Shown piece after piece: positions 15,654 to 23,910 of a stretch of 64,000 nucleotides of DNA. The DNA lies in NCBI RefSeq assembly GCF_009707385.1, contig NZ_CP046115.1, positions 4,216,001 to 4,280,000 on the forward strand. Reading direction: 5' to 3'. Under the pieces are notes generated by a model. That model saw only the letters and a program-made list of their open reading frames with translations, made no database searches and had not been told where the DNA came from. This DNA is from Klebsiella oxytoca (GTDB lineage Bacteria > Pseudomonadota > Gammaproteobacteria > Enterobacterales > Enterobacteriaceae). Numbering within the stretch: position 1 is the stretch's first letter; every line of letters starts with the position of its first letter. The position numbers and the translations under genes were made by a program.

Positions 15654-15676
15654 AAGATGCATTCATAATACACATT
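15654..15676. promoter_or_regulatory. NsrR-like site upstream of ygbA
   Basis: The left half AAGATGCATTC matches the 11-base NsrR half-site at 10 of 11 positions, and the right half TAATACACATT matches at 7 of 11. It is 20 bp upstream of the ygbA start on its promoter side. Confidence 0.6.
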
Positions 15677-15844
15677 CATGGAGGGCAATGCAGCCCATTA
15701 CTCCCTGAGGATTATGCCGGTATGTCTACGTGCGCCAGCGGATTTTCCGGGAAGTAAACCCTACTAATATATTATCGGCAGCCGCTGATGCAGCGGTGGA
15801 GAACAGAGCGGGCGAACATCCCGATACGGCCGTTCCGCAGGTAT

Positions 15845-15870
15845 GTCTGGCGCTGTGAGAGGCGCCAGAC
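15845..15870 (-). terminator. Hairpin after the fucO homologue
   Basis: GTCTGGCGC (15845-15853) pairs perfectly with GCGCCAGAC (15862-15870), 22 bp beyond the leftward stop at 15892. There is no U-run, so termination efficiency is uncertain. Confidence 0.5.
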
Positions 15871-15891
15871 CCTGCTTACCGTTCGCTTTAT

Positions 15892-17043
15892 TTAAAAAAT
15901 CGCCCGATACAGCGCTTTGATCTCTTCCAGATTGGTATCGCGCGGGTTGCCGCCGGTACATACATCGGCCAGAGCCGCCTGCGCCAGCCCGTCAATATCT
16001 TCTTCTTTCATTCCCACGTCACGCAGGCGCGCCGGAATATTGACGTCGCGGTTGAGCTGCGCCACCGCCTCTATCGCCGCCTTACGCGCCTCGGCAATCG
16101 GCATCGTTGCCGCCTGCTTGTTGCCAAGAGCTAGCGCGATATCGCGATATTTTTCCCCGGTATATTCGGCGTTATACGCCATGATATGCGGCAACAGCAC
16201 CGCGTTCGCCACCCCGTGCGGCGTGCCGTAGAAAGCGCCCAGCGGGTGAGCCATGCCGTGAACCAGCCCCAGCCCCACGTTTGAGAAGCCCATCCCGGCG
16301 ATATATTGCCCAAGCGCCATGCCTTCCGCGCCCTGCGCATCGCCCTGCACCGAGGCGCGCAGCGAGCGGCCGATTACCTCGATAGCTTTCAGATGCAGCA
16401 TATCGGTTAACTCCCATGCGCCTTTAGTGATATAGCCTTCAATCGCGTGGGTCAGCGCATCAACGCCGGTCGCCGCTTTCAGGCTGGCAGGCATGCTGGC
16501 CATCATTTCGGCGTCAACGATCGCCACTAGCGGAATATCGTGCGGGTCATAGCAAACAAACTTACGTCGATTCTGGACATCGGTAATCACATAGTTGATG
16601 GTGACCTCCGCTGCTGTACCGGCGGTGGTTGGGATCGCAATTATCGGCACGGCGGCGTTTTTGGTCTCAGCCCCACCTTCAAGGCTGCGAACGTCGGCAA
16701 ATTCAGGGTTATTAATAATAATCCCTACTGCCTTACAGGTATCCTGCGGTGAGCCACCGCCGATGGCGATCAGGTAGTCGGCGCCCGACTGCTTAAACGC
16801 CTCAACGCCCTGCTGCACAACTTCAATAGTGGGATTGGGGATGACCTCATCAAAGATACTGTATGGCAGCCCGGCGCTCTCAAGAATAGCGAATACTTTT
16901 GTGGCAACGTTAAAACGAATAAGATCCTTATCTGTGACCACCAGCGCTTTTTTAAAGCCGCGTTTTTTAACTTCGTCGACAATACAGCTAATCGAGCCGG
17001 GGCCAAAATACGAAGTTTCGTTTAAAATCATTCTATAAGCCAT
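15892..17043 (-). CDS. fucO: Iron-dependent alcohol dehydrogenase, lactaldehyde reductase (FucO) family
   Basis: 383 residues, collinear with E. coli FucO (382). FucO reduces L-lactaldehyde to L-1,2-propanediol with NADH during anaerobic fucose or rhamnose use. It shows the nucleotide-binding AIGGGSPQDTCKA and the Fe ligands in ATGVDALTHAIEGY and GLVHGMAHPLGAFYGTPHGVAN. The start has GGGAGC upstream. No fucose genes are adjacent, so it is a stand-alone copy; an ortholog of another propanediol oxidoreductase is possible. Its upstream region holds a perfect palindrome at 17200-17217. Confidence 0.85.
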   Translation of the reverse strand: MAYRMILNETSYFGPGSISCIVDEVKKRGFKKALVVTDKDLIRFNVATKVFAILESAGLPYSIFDEVIPNPTIEVVQQGVEAFKQSGADYLIAIGGGSPQDTCKAVGIIINNPEFADVRSLEGGAETKNAAVPIIAIPTTAGTAAEVTINYVITDVQNRRKFVCYDPHDIPLVAIVDAEMMASMPASLKAATGVDALTHAIEGYITKGAWELTDMLHLKAIEVIGRSLRASVQGDAQGAEGMALGQYIAGMGFSNVGLGLVHGMAHPLGAFYGTPHGVANAVLLPHIMAYNAEYTGEKYRDIALALGNKQAATMPIAEARKAAIEAVAQLNRDVNIPARLRDVGMKEEDIDGLAQAALADVCTGGNPRDTNLEEIKALYRAIF

Positions 17044-17889
17044 GCGTGCTCCCTCAATCAGAGTGTTTGATAACTTTAATATTTAGCCCTACAGTAACGT
17101 GCCTGCTGTGGCCGTTTTATTATTCAATATCAAATAACACCCTGATTGCCTTGTTCGATGGCCCAATTGATTAATATCTTCAGCCTCAGCGCTGAATTTT
17201 GTCCAGTATACTGGACACCAGCGGTCATCTAATTTTATTTTTCCATCCGTAATGGTGTGCAATATATGCCGTTGGATCTTGTTATCTTATCGCTATATTA
17301 TTGAAGTAGATCACATTATTTACCCTTCTACGTAAATATCACTCTATTTCATGAAAAATTCGCACTAGCGAACAACAATGGTTAACGGATTCAATAGCCT
17401 TTGCGCTGACCGGGCTGAAGTCTCTCTCTGGCGAATTACGTTGAAAAAGGGCGACTCCAGTCATCGGCCAGCAATTTAGCCAGCCCAAGGCTGGCCATCG
17501 GCGACGATAACCACGTTCTTAGATAATTATGCGCATGTTTCCCCCTCCCGCAGCGCTAAACGCCTTCTCGAGAAGAATGAACGAAATTGCCACGCTATAA
17601 AATAACACTCCAGAAACAAAAAAACATCATTTCATCTACAAAGGGTAGCCTCTCCCCCATCAACCATTGAGCAAAATTGCCATCTAAGAATAATCTGTCA
17701 CGCTTGATAAATGTTTATCGCCATATGAATAGCGAAATGACTTAGATCTAAGAAGCCTAAGATATCAACCTTAAGAATATTCTCTATTATTTGCGAGATA
17801 GAACTCCTCAAAATACATAAAAATAAACAAAAAAAATCTAAGATTTCTATATTTATTGCAAACCCTGAAGCCTCTTGTTAGTATGACGC
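17044..17889. other. 846-bp intergenic region upstream of fucO
   Basis: No gene is supported. The right half (from about 17550) is very AT-rich, marking a composition change at the border of the next gene block. It holds the palindrome at 17200-17217 and a weak CRP-like half-site (TCACA near 17311). A stretch on the minus strand around 17430-17530 reads as a short, stop-interrupted peptide that may be decayed coding sequence, but I cannot identify it. Confidence 0.5.
17200..17217. promoter_or_regulatory. Perfect 18-bp palindrome TGTCCAGTATACTGGACA
   Basis: A fully symmetric site about 160 bp upstream of the fucO start. The size and symmetry suggest an operator of a dimeric regulator. The GTATAC centre is reminiscent of GntR-family sites, but no candidate regulator gene is adjacent. 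Confidence 0.55.
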
Positions 17890-18210
17890 TTAGTCAATAT
17901 TTTTATTATAAAAATACCATTTATGATGTTTGTTAATTTTAATTCTGATCACCTGACCATACTTCTCAAGGGGTAGTAGCAAGTGTCTGACTTTATATAT
18001 TGACATTTCGCATCTGTCCGCTAACTCACGAGTAAGTAACCCCTCAGGCTCATGTTCTTTCAATACATAAAGAATATACTCTTGCTCTGGTACATTGACC
18101 CCGGAGAATTTATTAATGCCCATAGTGGTCATCAATGACCTTAAACTCTCAACGGCGGTAACAGAATTTTGATTTGAATGTGGGGTACAGGATGAAAATG
18201 AAATCTTCAT
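17890..18210 (-). CDS. PapI/FaeA-like winged-helix regulator
   Basis: 106 residues. The C-terminal 65 residues (EQEYILYVLKEHEPEGLLTRELADRCEMSIYKVRHLLLPLEKYGQVIRI...) have the pattern of PapI/FaeA, the small winged-helix partners of Lrp that control phase-variable fimbriae. The N-terminal 40 residues are polar and not recognisable. AAGGAGCT precedes the ATG. It is divergent from the ToxR-like gene (171 bp between starts). A complete fimbrial operon lies 15 kb away at 33.2-40.0 kb and is a possible target; the lipopeptide operon is another. Confidence 0.65.
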   Translation of the reverse strand: MKISFSSCTPHSNQNSVTAVESLRSLMTTMGINKFSGVNVPEQEYILYVLKEHEPEGLLTRELADRCEMSIYKVRHLLLPLEKYGQVIRIKINKHHKWYFYNKNID

Positions 18211-18381
18211 GAGTCAGCTCCTTCTGTCATTCAGTGCGTGTCAGTATGGGTTACCCCCACGAAAACGGCAACATTAGCTTCAAATTTCAAGTTAAACAGT
18301 ACATTTATCTGAAATTCACTTTTTTTTATGATAAAAACCCTGATATAAAGAGTGAATTTTTAATTCCGTGTGGAGATAAAA

Positions 18382-19122
18382 ATGCGGTTCGATATAGAGG
18401 GATTTATTACATTTGATACCGAGGAGGCTTCCCTGGTCAATCTTCTGACCGGCGATTGTATAGAACTCTCAGCCACTTCCACTCGCCTCCTTACCAGTCT
18501 GTTGCAATACCGTGGGGATATTATTTCGCGAGTTGATATTTTTCAGACGGTGTTTGAAAAATATGGTGCCAGGCCATCCAATAGCAACCTGAACCAATAC
18601 ATCTCAACGCTCCGCCGCAGTCTTGCCGATCTTGGTATTGAGAAAAATGTAATTATCACGGTACCGCGAATTGGCTTTAAGATTTCTGATGAAGTCATTA
18701 TCACCAGCGACAATGATTACTACTCCTCTTTCACTCTCCCGACGCTGACTCCAGAACTCCCCACGCGTAGTTTACTGTGGCAACACCGCAAGGAGGGCAT
18801 GTTATTTATCCTCGCCGTACTGATAGTGATGCTTTTTTCACTATTCTTTATCCATAAAAAACAATCATCTGCCATAGTTTTTACGCAAGATAAATGTACT
18901 ATTTACGGCTCAGAAGCCCTGCACGCGACAGAAATACTCAGAATAAAAAAACTGCTCCCCTCTGGGCTTGATTGTTCTAAGCCAAAGAAAATCTACCTTT
19001 TCAATCGACAAATAGATCAGGAACAAGGCTTGGGCATCTATATGGACATCTTCATACTCAAATGCGACAGAAAGTACCAGCAGTGCCACAGCTACTACTA
19101 TAAGGAAATAAAAAATGCGTAA
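18382..19122 (+). CDS. ToxR/CadC-like membrane-bound winged-helix regulator
   Basis: 246 residues from ATG 18382 (GGAG 6 bases upstream; an in-frame GTG at 18370 is less likely). Residues about 10-105 are an OmpR/PhoB-type winged helix (RVDIFQTVFEKYGARPSNSNLNQYISTLRRSLADLG...ITVPRIGFKIS). One membrane segment follows (MLFILAVLIVMLFSLFFIHKK) and then a periplasmic domain of about 80 residues with four cysteines. This is the architecture of CadC/ToxR one-component regulators, where the periplasmic part senses and the cytoplasmic part binds DNA. It overlaps the next gene by 8 bases. Confidence 0.8.
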   Translation: MRFDIEGFITFDTEEASLVNLLTGDCIELSATSTRLLTSLLQYRGDIISRVDIFQTVFEKYGARPSNSNLNQYISTLRRSLADLGIEKNVIITVPRIGFKISDEVIITSDNDYYSSFTLPTLTPELPTRSLLWQHRKEGMLFILAVLIVMLFSLFFIHKKQSSAIVFTQDKCTIYGSEALHATEILRIKKLLPSGLDCSKPKKIYLFNRQIDQEQGLGIYMDIFILKCDRKYQQCHSYYYKEIKNA

Positions 19123-19603
19123 ATACGCTCTAATATTTTCAGCCTGTTCCCTGGCGCTGACGTTAATATTAACGCTTTACATTCGTTTCAACCGCCATGA
19201 CAACTTCGCCTGCGAATCACAGTACGATATTACCGAAAATATAGATGACAACATTCTACGCTCACAAGGCCTGCTCTCCGCAGAATTTTCCGATAACCGC
19301 CTCTTAATCAATCTTGAAGGATTACTCACCAACAATGCAGACAAATATATTGTTTCACGTACCATTGCTTTCACCTTAAAAACCAACACCGTCCCCAGCC
19401 ATCTTTTTTATATAGCTGAAGTGCAAACCATTCGCCACCATTCTGATAATACGCCGGAAAATATTGCACAAAAAAACCTCTTTGCCAGCCAAACTAATGA
19501 TAAAATCATCTATATAAATCAGATCAATGATGATACTATTTTATTCGGTAATCAAACGTTCCCACAATATGGTTGCCAGCGTCAGCAGCAAATCATTGAT
19601 TGA
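19115..19603 (+). CDS. Small membrane-anchored periplasmic protein, possible ToxS-like partner
   Basis: 162 residues with an N-terminal membrane segment (YALIFSACSLALTLILTLYI) and a predicted periplasmic remainder. I do not recognise a family. It overlaps the ToxR-like gene by 8 bases. A small anchored protein encoded directly after a ToxR-type regulator recalls the ToxR-ToxS pair, in which ToxS stabilises the periplasmic domain of ToxR. That role is inferred from gene order only. Confidence 0.55.
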   Translation: MRKYALIFSACSLALTLILTLYIRFNRHDNFACESQYDITENIDDNILRSQGLLSAEFSDNRLLINLEGLLTNNADKYIVSRTIAFTLKTNTVPSHLFYIAEVQTIRHHSDNTPENIAQKNLFASQTNDKIIYINQINDDTILFGNQTFPQYGCQRQQQIID

Positions 19604-19637
19604 GATTTATCTCATTAATTTTAATTATGACGATATC

Positions 19638-20834
19638 ATGACCATACATTTACTTCCGACCTTAGCCAGTATCGCCAATATCATTGATATGATTAACCCA
19701 CGGCTGAATCTGCACCATGTCAGAACGGCGTATATTGCATCACGGCTGGCTAATTTAGTCGATTTTACCGCAGCCCAACGGCGTAAAACGATACTGGCGG
19801 CGCTCATTCATGATGTCGGTGGATTAAATGAAAAATCACGTCTTGAACCACTTAATTACATCGATAACGAGCATAATAATCACGCGATCATCGGCAGCGA
19901 ATTACTTAGCCGCATTCCGCTGTTTCGTCCGCTAAACAGAATTGTTCGCTATCATCACACCCACTGGCGCAACGGTCTGGGGCATTACATCGATGATGAG
20001 CTGGTTCCCGAAGAGAGTCATCTGCTGTTCTTTGCCGACCGTCTGGATGTGCTTTATTGCCAGCACCGCAGCGGCCATATCGCTTTTTTAAGCAAAAAGC
20101 TTGTTGAAATTGTCTCCGCCGGGGCAAACATTCTCTATAAGAAAGAGTTTATTGAGGCTTTCAGAACGCTCTCCGCAGATGAACATTTCTGGTCCGTCCT
20201 GACTTCTACCGACTATCGCGATTACATCAAAGAGATCCCCAGGGTGAATAACGACACTATCTCTTTACACAATCTGCGCGATATTGCCGAACTTCTCTCT
20301 TTTATTATCGATCAGTTCAGCCAGCAGACGCCGTGGCAATCCGCTGCCGTCGGACATATTGCCGGTTTTCTGGCGACAAAAATGGAAATGAGTGCGACGC
20401 AAACGCTGAAAGTTGAGATTGGCGGGTTACTGCATAATATTTCCTGTCTGGATCACAGACCGTCGCCAAAGCAAACCGCATCGGCTGAGCAAGCACCTTA
20501 CTCCTGGCATCCTATTGAAGGAATTGATGATATTTCTGAGTGGATAGCGACGCAAAATCGCCCAGTATCGTCCAAATTAACCCATTTCCCTCTTGAACCG
20601 GAAGCGATGCTGATTGCCGTTAGCCGACTGGTGGTTTATGCGTTAAGCGGGCCAAGAGCGGAAGAAAAATCGCTGGCGCAGTTAATTAAAAACAATCCGG
20701 GAGATGGAATTCCCCCATTTATGCTGCCCCTGCTCGCTCAATATGCCTCACAGATAATTCAGATATATCGCGCAACCGCGGGAGAAATAAAAGAGCTAGT
20801 GAATCGCATTGAGCAACTCACTAACTCCATTTAA
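19638..20834 (+). CDS. Variant HD-GYP / HD-domain protein
   Basis: 398 residues from ATG 19638; upstream in-frame codons overlap the preceding gene, and no strong ribosome-binding site decides the start. The first half has HD-phosphohydrolase landmarks: LHHVRTAYIAS (His26/27), LIHDVGG (His58-Asp59), NNHAIIGSELL (His82), RYHHTHWRNGLGHYI (His106/107) and LLFFADRLDVL. The order is that of HD-GYP cyclic-di-GMP phosphodiesterases, but the GYP triplet is GHY. A second, degenerate HD-like half follows (GLLHNIS instead of HD, then WHPIEGIDDI). It may hydrolyse or only sense a nucleotide second messenger. It is convergent with the ketoreductase gene. Confidence 0.7.
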   Translation: MTIHLLPTLASIANIIDMINPRLNLHHVRTAYIASRLANLVDFTAAQRRKTILAALIHDVGGLNEKSRLEPLNYIDNEHNNHAIIGSELLSRIPLFRPLNRIVRYHHTHWRNGLGHYIDDELVPEESHLLFFADRLDVLYCQHRSGHIAFLSKKLVEIVSAGANILYKKEFIEAFRTLSADEHFWSVLTSTDYRDYIKEIPRVNNDTISLHNLRDIAELLSFIIDQFSQQTPWQSAAVGHIAGFLATKMEMSATQTLKVEIGGLLHNISCLDHRPSPKQTASAEQAPYSWHPIEGIDDISEWIATQNRPVSSKLTHFPLEPEAMLIAVSRLVVYALSGPRAEEKSLAQLIKNNPGDGIPPFMLPLLAQYASQIIQIYRATAGEIKELVNRIEQLTNSI

Positions 20835-20852
20835 AGACTGACCCGACCTGAC

Positions 20853-21584
20853 TCAGGCGCTCAACCCGCCGTCCAGAACCAGCGTTTGCCCGGTCATATA
20901 TTGACTCCCCTCACCGATTAAAAACGCCACGGCCTCAAGCACATCATCCGTTTCGCCCAATCTGCGCAGAGGTATTGCCTGACGCATCTCTTTGAGTTTG
21001 TCCGCCGGTATTTCTGCCAGCATCTCCGTACGAATCAGGCCCGGCGCAAGACAGTTTACCCGAATGCCGAATCGCCCCACCTCCAGCGCCAGCGAACGCG
21101 CAATACCGCTCATCGCCGCTTTGCTTGCGGCATAAGCCGTTTGTCCTACGTTGCCCTTTAACGCGCTGACCGATGACATCATCACGATAGAGCCTCGCCG
21201 CTGCGTCAGCATCGCTGGCAGCAGAACCCGATTCCAGTTCATCATGGAGATAACGTTGGTTTCCAGCACCTCACGCCATAGCGCGGCATTCTGATGAATA
21301 TGCAAGCCGTCGCGCGCCATCCCGGCATTGTGAATTATCGCCTCCGGCGGCCCCCACGTGGTCAGCAGCTCCTGCGCCAGATGCTCAACCCGCAGCTCAT
21401 CATTACCGTCGCAGGCGTATCCCTGTACCCGGTTGGATGAAGGCTCGCACTCCGCCAGGGTGGCGTCGATCGCCGCCTCGTTACGTCCGGTAAATACCAC
21501 GTTCCAGCTTTGCGCCAGACCGGTCACCAGCGCCCGACCGATGCCGCGGCTGCCTCCGGTAATCAGTATCCATTTTTGCGCCAT
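20853..21584 (-). CDS. 3-oxoacyl-ACP reductase-like SDR (FabG family)
   Basis: 243 residues from ATG 21584, one base after the ACP stop. The NADPH-binding TGGSRGIG is present, as are Asn110, Ser138, Tyr151 and Lys155 (SSVSAL...TAYAASKAA), at the same positions as in FabG. It should reduce the beta-keto group on the acyl chain carried by the neighbouring ACP. It is the last of 11 genes in the peptide-lipid operon. A housekeeping FabG is expected elsewhere, so this is a dedicated copy. Confidence 0.88.
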   Translation of the reverse strand: MAQKWILITGGSRGIGRALVTGLAQSWNVVFTGRNEAAIDATLAECEPSSNRVQGYACDGNDELRVEHLAQELLTTWGPPEAIIHNAGMARDGLHIHQNAALWREVLETNVISMMNWNRVLLPAMLTQRRGSIVMMSSVSALKGNVGQTAYAASKAAMSGIARSLALEVGRFGIRVNCLAPGLIRTEMLAEIPADKLKEMRQAIPLRRLGETDDVLEAVAFLIGEGSQYMTGQTLVLDGGLSA

Positions 21585-21585
21585 A

Positions 21586-21837
21586 TTAGCTGCCTGACTC
21601 TTTACTGATGTACTGACACAGTTCGCCAAGAGTTATCCCTGGATTGTGAATAAACCAGTCCGCTTCCAGGGTAATGTTGAATTCGCGCTTTGCCAGCACC
21701 ATCAATTCGACGTAGTCGAGACTATCTAACTTCAGCCGTACGAGAGGCGTATTTTCATCGACTTCATCGGGCTCCAGATCTTTGGCATCACAAATCATTT
21801 CACACACTTTTTGCAGAACATCATCATACGGAATCAT
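21586..21837 (-). CDS. Acyl carrier protein
   Basis: 83 residues, acidic and helical. LKLDSLDYVELM contains the DSL motif with Ser39 as phosphopantetheine attachment site. The spacing of 16 bp to the dehydratase gene and 1 bp to the reductase gene shows co-transcription. It would hold the chain made by the ketosynthase, dehydratase and reductase, and could donate it to the LpxL-like acyltransferase encoded in the same operon. Confidence 0.92.
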   Translation of the reverse strand: MIPYDDVLQKVCEMICDAKDLEPDEVDENTPLVRLKLDSLDYVELMVLAKREFNITLEADWFIHNPGITLGELCQYISKESGS

Positions 21838-21853
21838 AAATTATCCTTAATTA

Positions 21854-22660
21854 TCAAATAGTCGTTGGGCCAACTTTTAGCGTTACCACGCTCGTGATTA
21901 TCTGGTCATCCAGCTGCGCCGCCGCCGCGACGCGTACTAAAGCCCCCTGCGCTATTTCGCCAACCACCAGCGCAGGCAGTAGCCAGAGCGACAGGGTATC
22001 CGGCCAAATCGGCGCACATTCCCCCATCATACGAGCGTCAAACACGACTTCCTGATGGGTTTGTACAACCGGATAACGGGTAAAAATCTGCTGCAAAGAG
22101 GTCTCACCGTGACCGAGCAGAGCCGCGATATTCTCCTGTCGCAGCAGCGCCCCATCGCTGATGAGCTGGCGAAATAACAGCGCGTCGAGAAACTGCCACT
22201 GCGCCAGGTCGGGCCAGGCGCTGTTGAAATGGGATTGCAGCGCAAGCAGCGTCTTTGGTGCAAGTTCGCTGGGCTGTTTTCCCGTCAGCGATTCCGGCCC
22301 GGCGGCGAGGCTCATCTGGCATGACAAACAGACTTCATCATCCTGCGGGCTGCTGACCGACGCGGCGGATAAGACGCGATTTTTCGCGGCTCCCGGAGTT
22401 AGCAGCCAGTCGCTATCGCACCAGAGCGGCCTGCGCAGGCGAACCACGCATTTCAGGTAACGTTCAGAGCTGGATTGCGGATACGCCAGCCGCGACTGGA
22501 CATCACGCTTCACGTCAAGCAGAGCGCGCATTCCGTGAACGCTCAGCCGGCTCCCGCCCATCTCGCGCGCAGCCGAGAGGTCAAAGTGAATGGGGTTGTC
22601 ATCGCCGGAAAACGCCGCCCACTGCTGCGCATCGGCAAGGGTGTAGAAAAGCCGCGTCAC
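21854..22660 (-). CDS. MaoC-like hydroxyacyl dehydratase, double hot-dog
   Basis: 268 residues. FSGDDNPIHFD near the N-terminus is the hydratase-2 / MaoC active-site motif (Asp20 and His25). The length and the second, less conserved half suggest a fused double hot-dog as in larger R-specific dehydratases. The likely reaction is removal of water from a beta-hydroxyacyl-ACP. It overlaps the ketosynthase by 4 bases. Confidence 0.78.
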   Translation of the reverse strand: MTRLFYTLADAQQWAAFSGDDNPIHFDLSAAREMGGSRLSVHGMRALLDVKRDVQSRLAYPQSSSERYLKCVVRLRRPLWCDSDWLLTPGAAKNRVLSAASVSSPQDDEVCLSCQMSLAAGPESLTGKQPSELAPKTLLALQSHFNSAWPDLAQWQFLDALLFRQLISDGALLRQENIAALLGHGETSLQQIFTRYPVVQTHQEVVFDARMMGECAPIWPDTLSLWLLPALVVGEIAQGALVRVAAAAQLDDQIITSVVTLKVGPTTI

Positions 22661-23910
22661 GCATGTTTCTCCAGCACCAGCGCGGCGTTCGCGCCGCCGA
22701 AACCAAAGCTCAGATTGAGAGCCCGGCGGATCTCCCCACGACGATGACCTTCAGCGATATAGTCAAGATCGCACTGCGGGTCCGGCTCGGTCAGATGCGC
22801 CGTTGCGGGCATGATCCCCGCCGCCATCGCCTGCAGGCAGACAATCGTTTCAAAACTTCCCGCCGCGGCGATCAAATGCCCCGAGTAGGCTTTGGTGCTG
22901 GATACCGGTATTCGATACGCCTCGTCACCCAGCGCCTTTTTCAGCGACAGCGTTTCGTTAATATCGTTGAGCGGCGTAGAGGTGCCGTGAGCGTTGATAT
23001 AGTCGAGGTCGGCAGGCTGGAGGTTTGCGCCGCGCAGCGCCCAGCGTATGGTTTGCTCGCGGGCCACGCAGTCTTCCGCCGGGGAGGTAAAATCCACCGC
23101 GTCGGAGAAATTGGCATAGCCGGTAACTTCCGCCAGGATCGTCGCTCCGCGCGCCAGGGCGCTCTCGCGCTCTTCCAGGCACAGCACCGCTCCGCCCTCT
23201 GAAAGCACGAATCCGCTGCGCTGCAGGCTAAACGGACAGCTGGCCCGCTCCGGCGATTCCGTTTCCCGGCTCAGCGCGCCAAGCACATCGATATTCCAGA
23301 TGGCGCAAATGCTGTTCAACGACTCCCCGGCTCCGGCAAGCATCATGCTGGCGCGGCCAAAGCGAATCGCATCATAGGCCTCGCCGATAGCGATAGTGCC
23401 GGTGGCGCAGGCGGCGACCGGCGTATTCTGATAACCGCGCAAATTCCACAGCTGGCTACAGGCCGCGGTGGTCACGTTCGGCATGGAAAAGAAGCAGCTG
23501 AAAGGCGATGAAACGCCCGTTTTCTCAAACTCCGGTACCGCCAGGTAGCTTTCATCAAGCCCTGCCCAGCCGGAGCCGATAATTGCGCCGCACATTAGCG
23601 GGTCGTAAAAGCCGGTGGGCGCTTCGCCAGCAAAGGCCATCGCTACCGCTTCCCGCGCGGCGGCCAGCGCCAGGCGCGCATGGCGGGGCAGACGCCGGCG
23701 AATGGCGGCGGGAACGCCCTTCAGGCTGGGCTCGTTCTCTATCTGACCGATGAAATGAGTGTGAATACCGTTAGCGGAGAGATCCACATAGCGGTAACCG
23801 TATCGATAATCCATGATCGCCTGCCAGCTTTCGGCTGCGCTATCGCCAAGGGGAGTCACCGCGCCATAGCCGGTTATCACCACGCGATAAGGGGAATTAC
23901 TGTGACTCAT
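22657..23910 (-). CDS. Beta-ketoacyl-ACP synthase (FabF/KAS-II-like)
   Basis: 417 residues from ATG 23910 (MSHSNSPYRVVITGYGAVTPLG). All catalytic residues of a condensing synthase are visible: Cys168 (VAACATGT), His308 (INAHGTSTPLND), Lys340 (SSTK) and His345 (SGHLIAAAG), and the glycine-rich GFGGANAALVLE at the end. It should elongate an acyl chain on the adjacent ACP with malonyl-ACP. No partner chain-length factor or malonyltransferase is encoded nearby, so host fatty-acid enzymes may supply malonyl-ACP. The start overlaps the outer-membrane factor gene by 14 bases. Confidence 0.9.
   Translation of the reverse strand: MSHSNSPYRVVITGYGAVTPLGDSAAESWQAIMDYRYGYRYVDLSANGIHTHFIGQIENEPSLKGVPAAIRRRLPRHARLALAAAREAVAMAFAGEAPTGFYDPLMCGAIIGSGWAGLDESYLAVPEFEKTGVSSPFSCFFSMPNVTTAACSQLWNLRGYQNTPVAACATGTIAIGEAYDAIRFGRASMMLAGAGESLNSICAIWNIDVLGALSRETESPERASCPFSLQRSGFVLSEGGAVLCLEERESALARGATILAEVTGYANFSDAVDFTSPAEDCVAREQTIRWALRGANLQPADLDYINAHGTSTPLNDINETLSLKKALGDEAYRIPVSSTKAYSGHLIAAAGSFETIVCLQAMAAGIMPATAHLTEPDPQCDLDYIAEGHRRGEIRRALNLSFGFGGANAALVLEKHA

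Noticed and set aside
17400..17600. Possible LysR-family gene remnant
   Set aside because: Short stretches on both strands recall LysR ends, but they are interrupted by stops and their orientations do not agree. The evidence is too weak to call a pseudogene.
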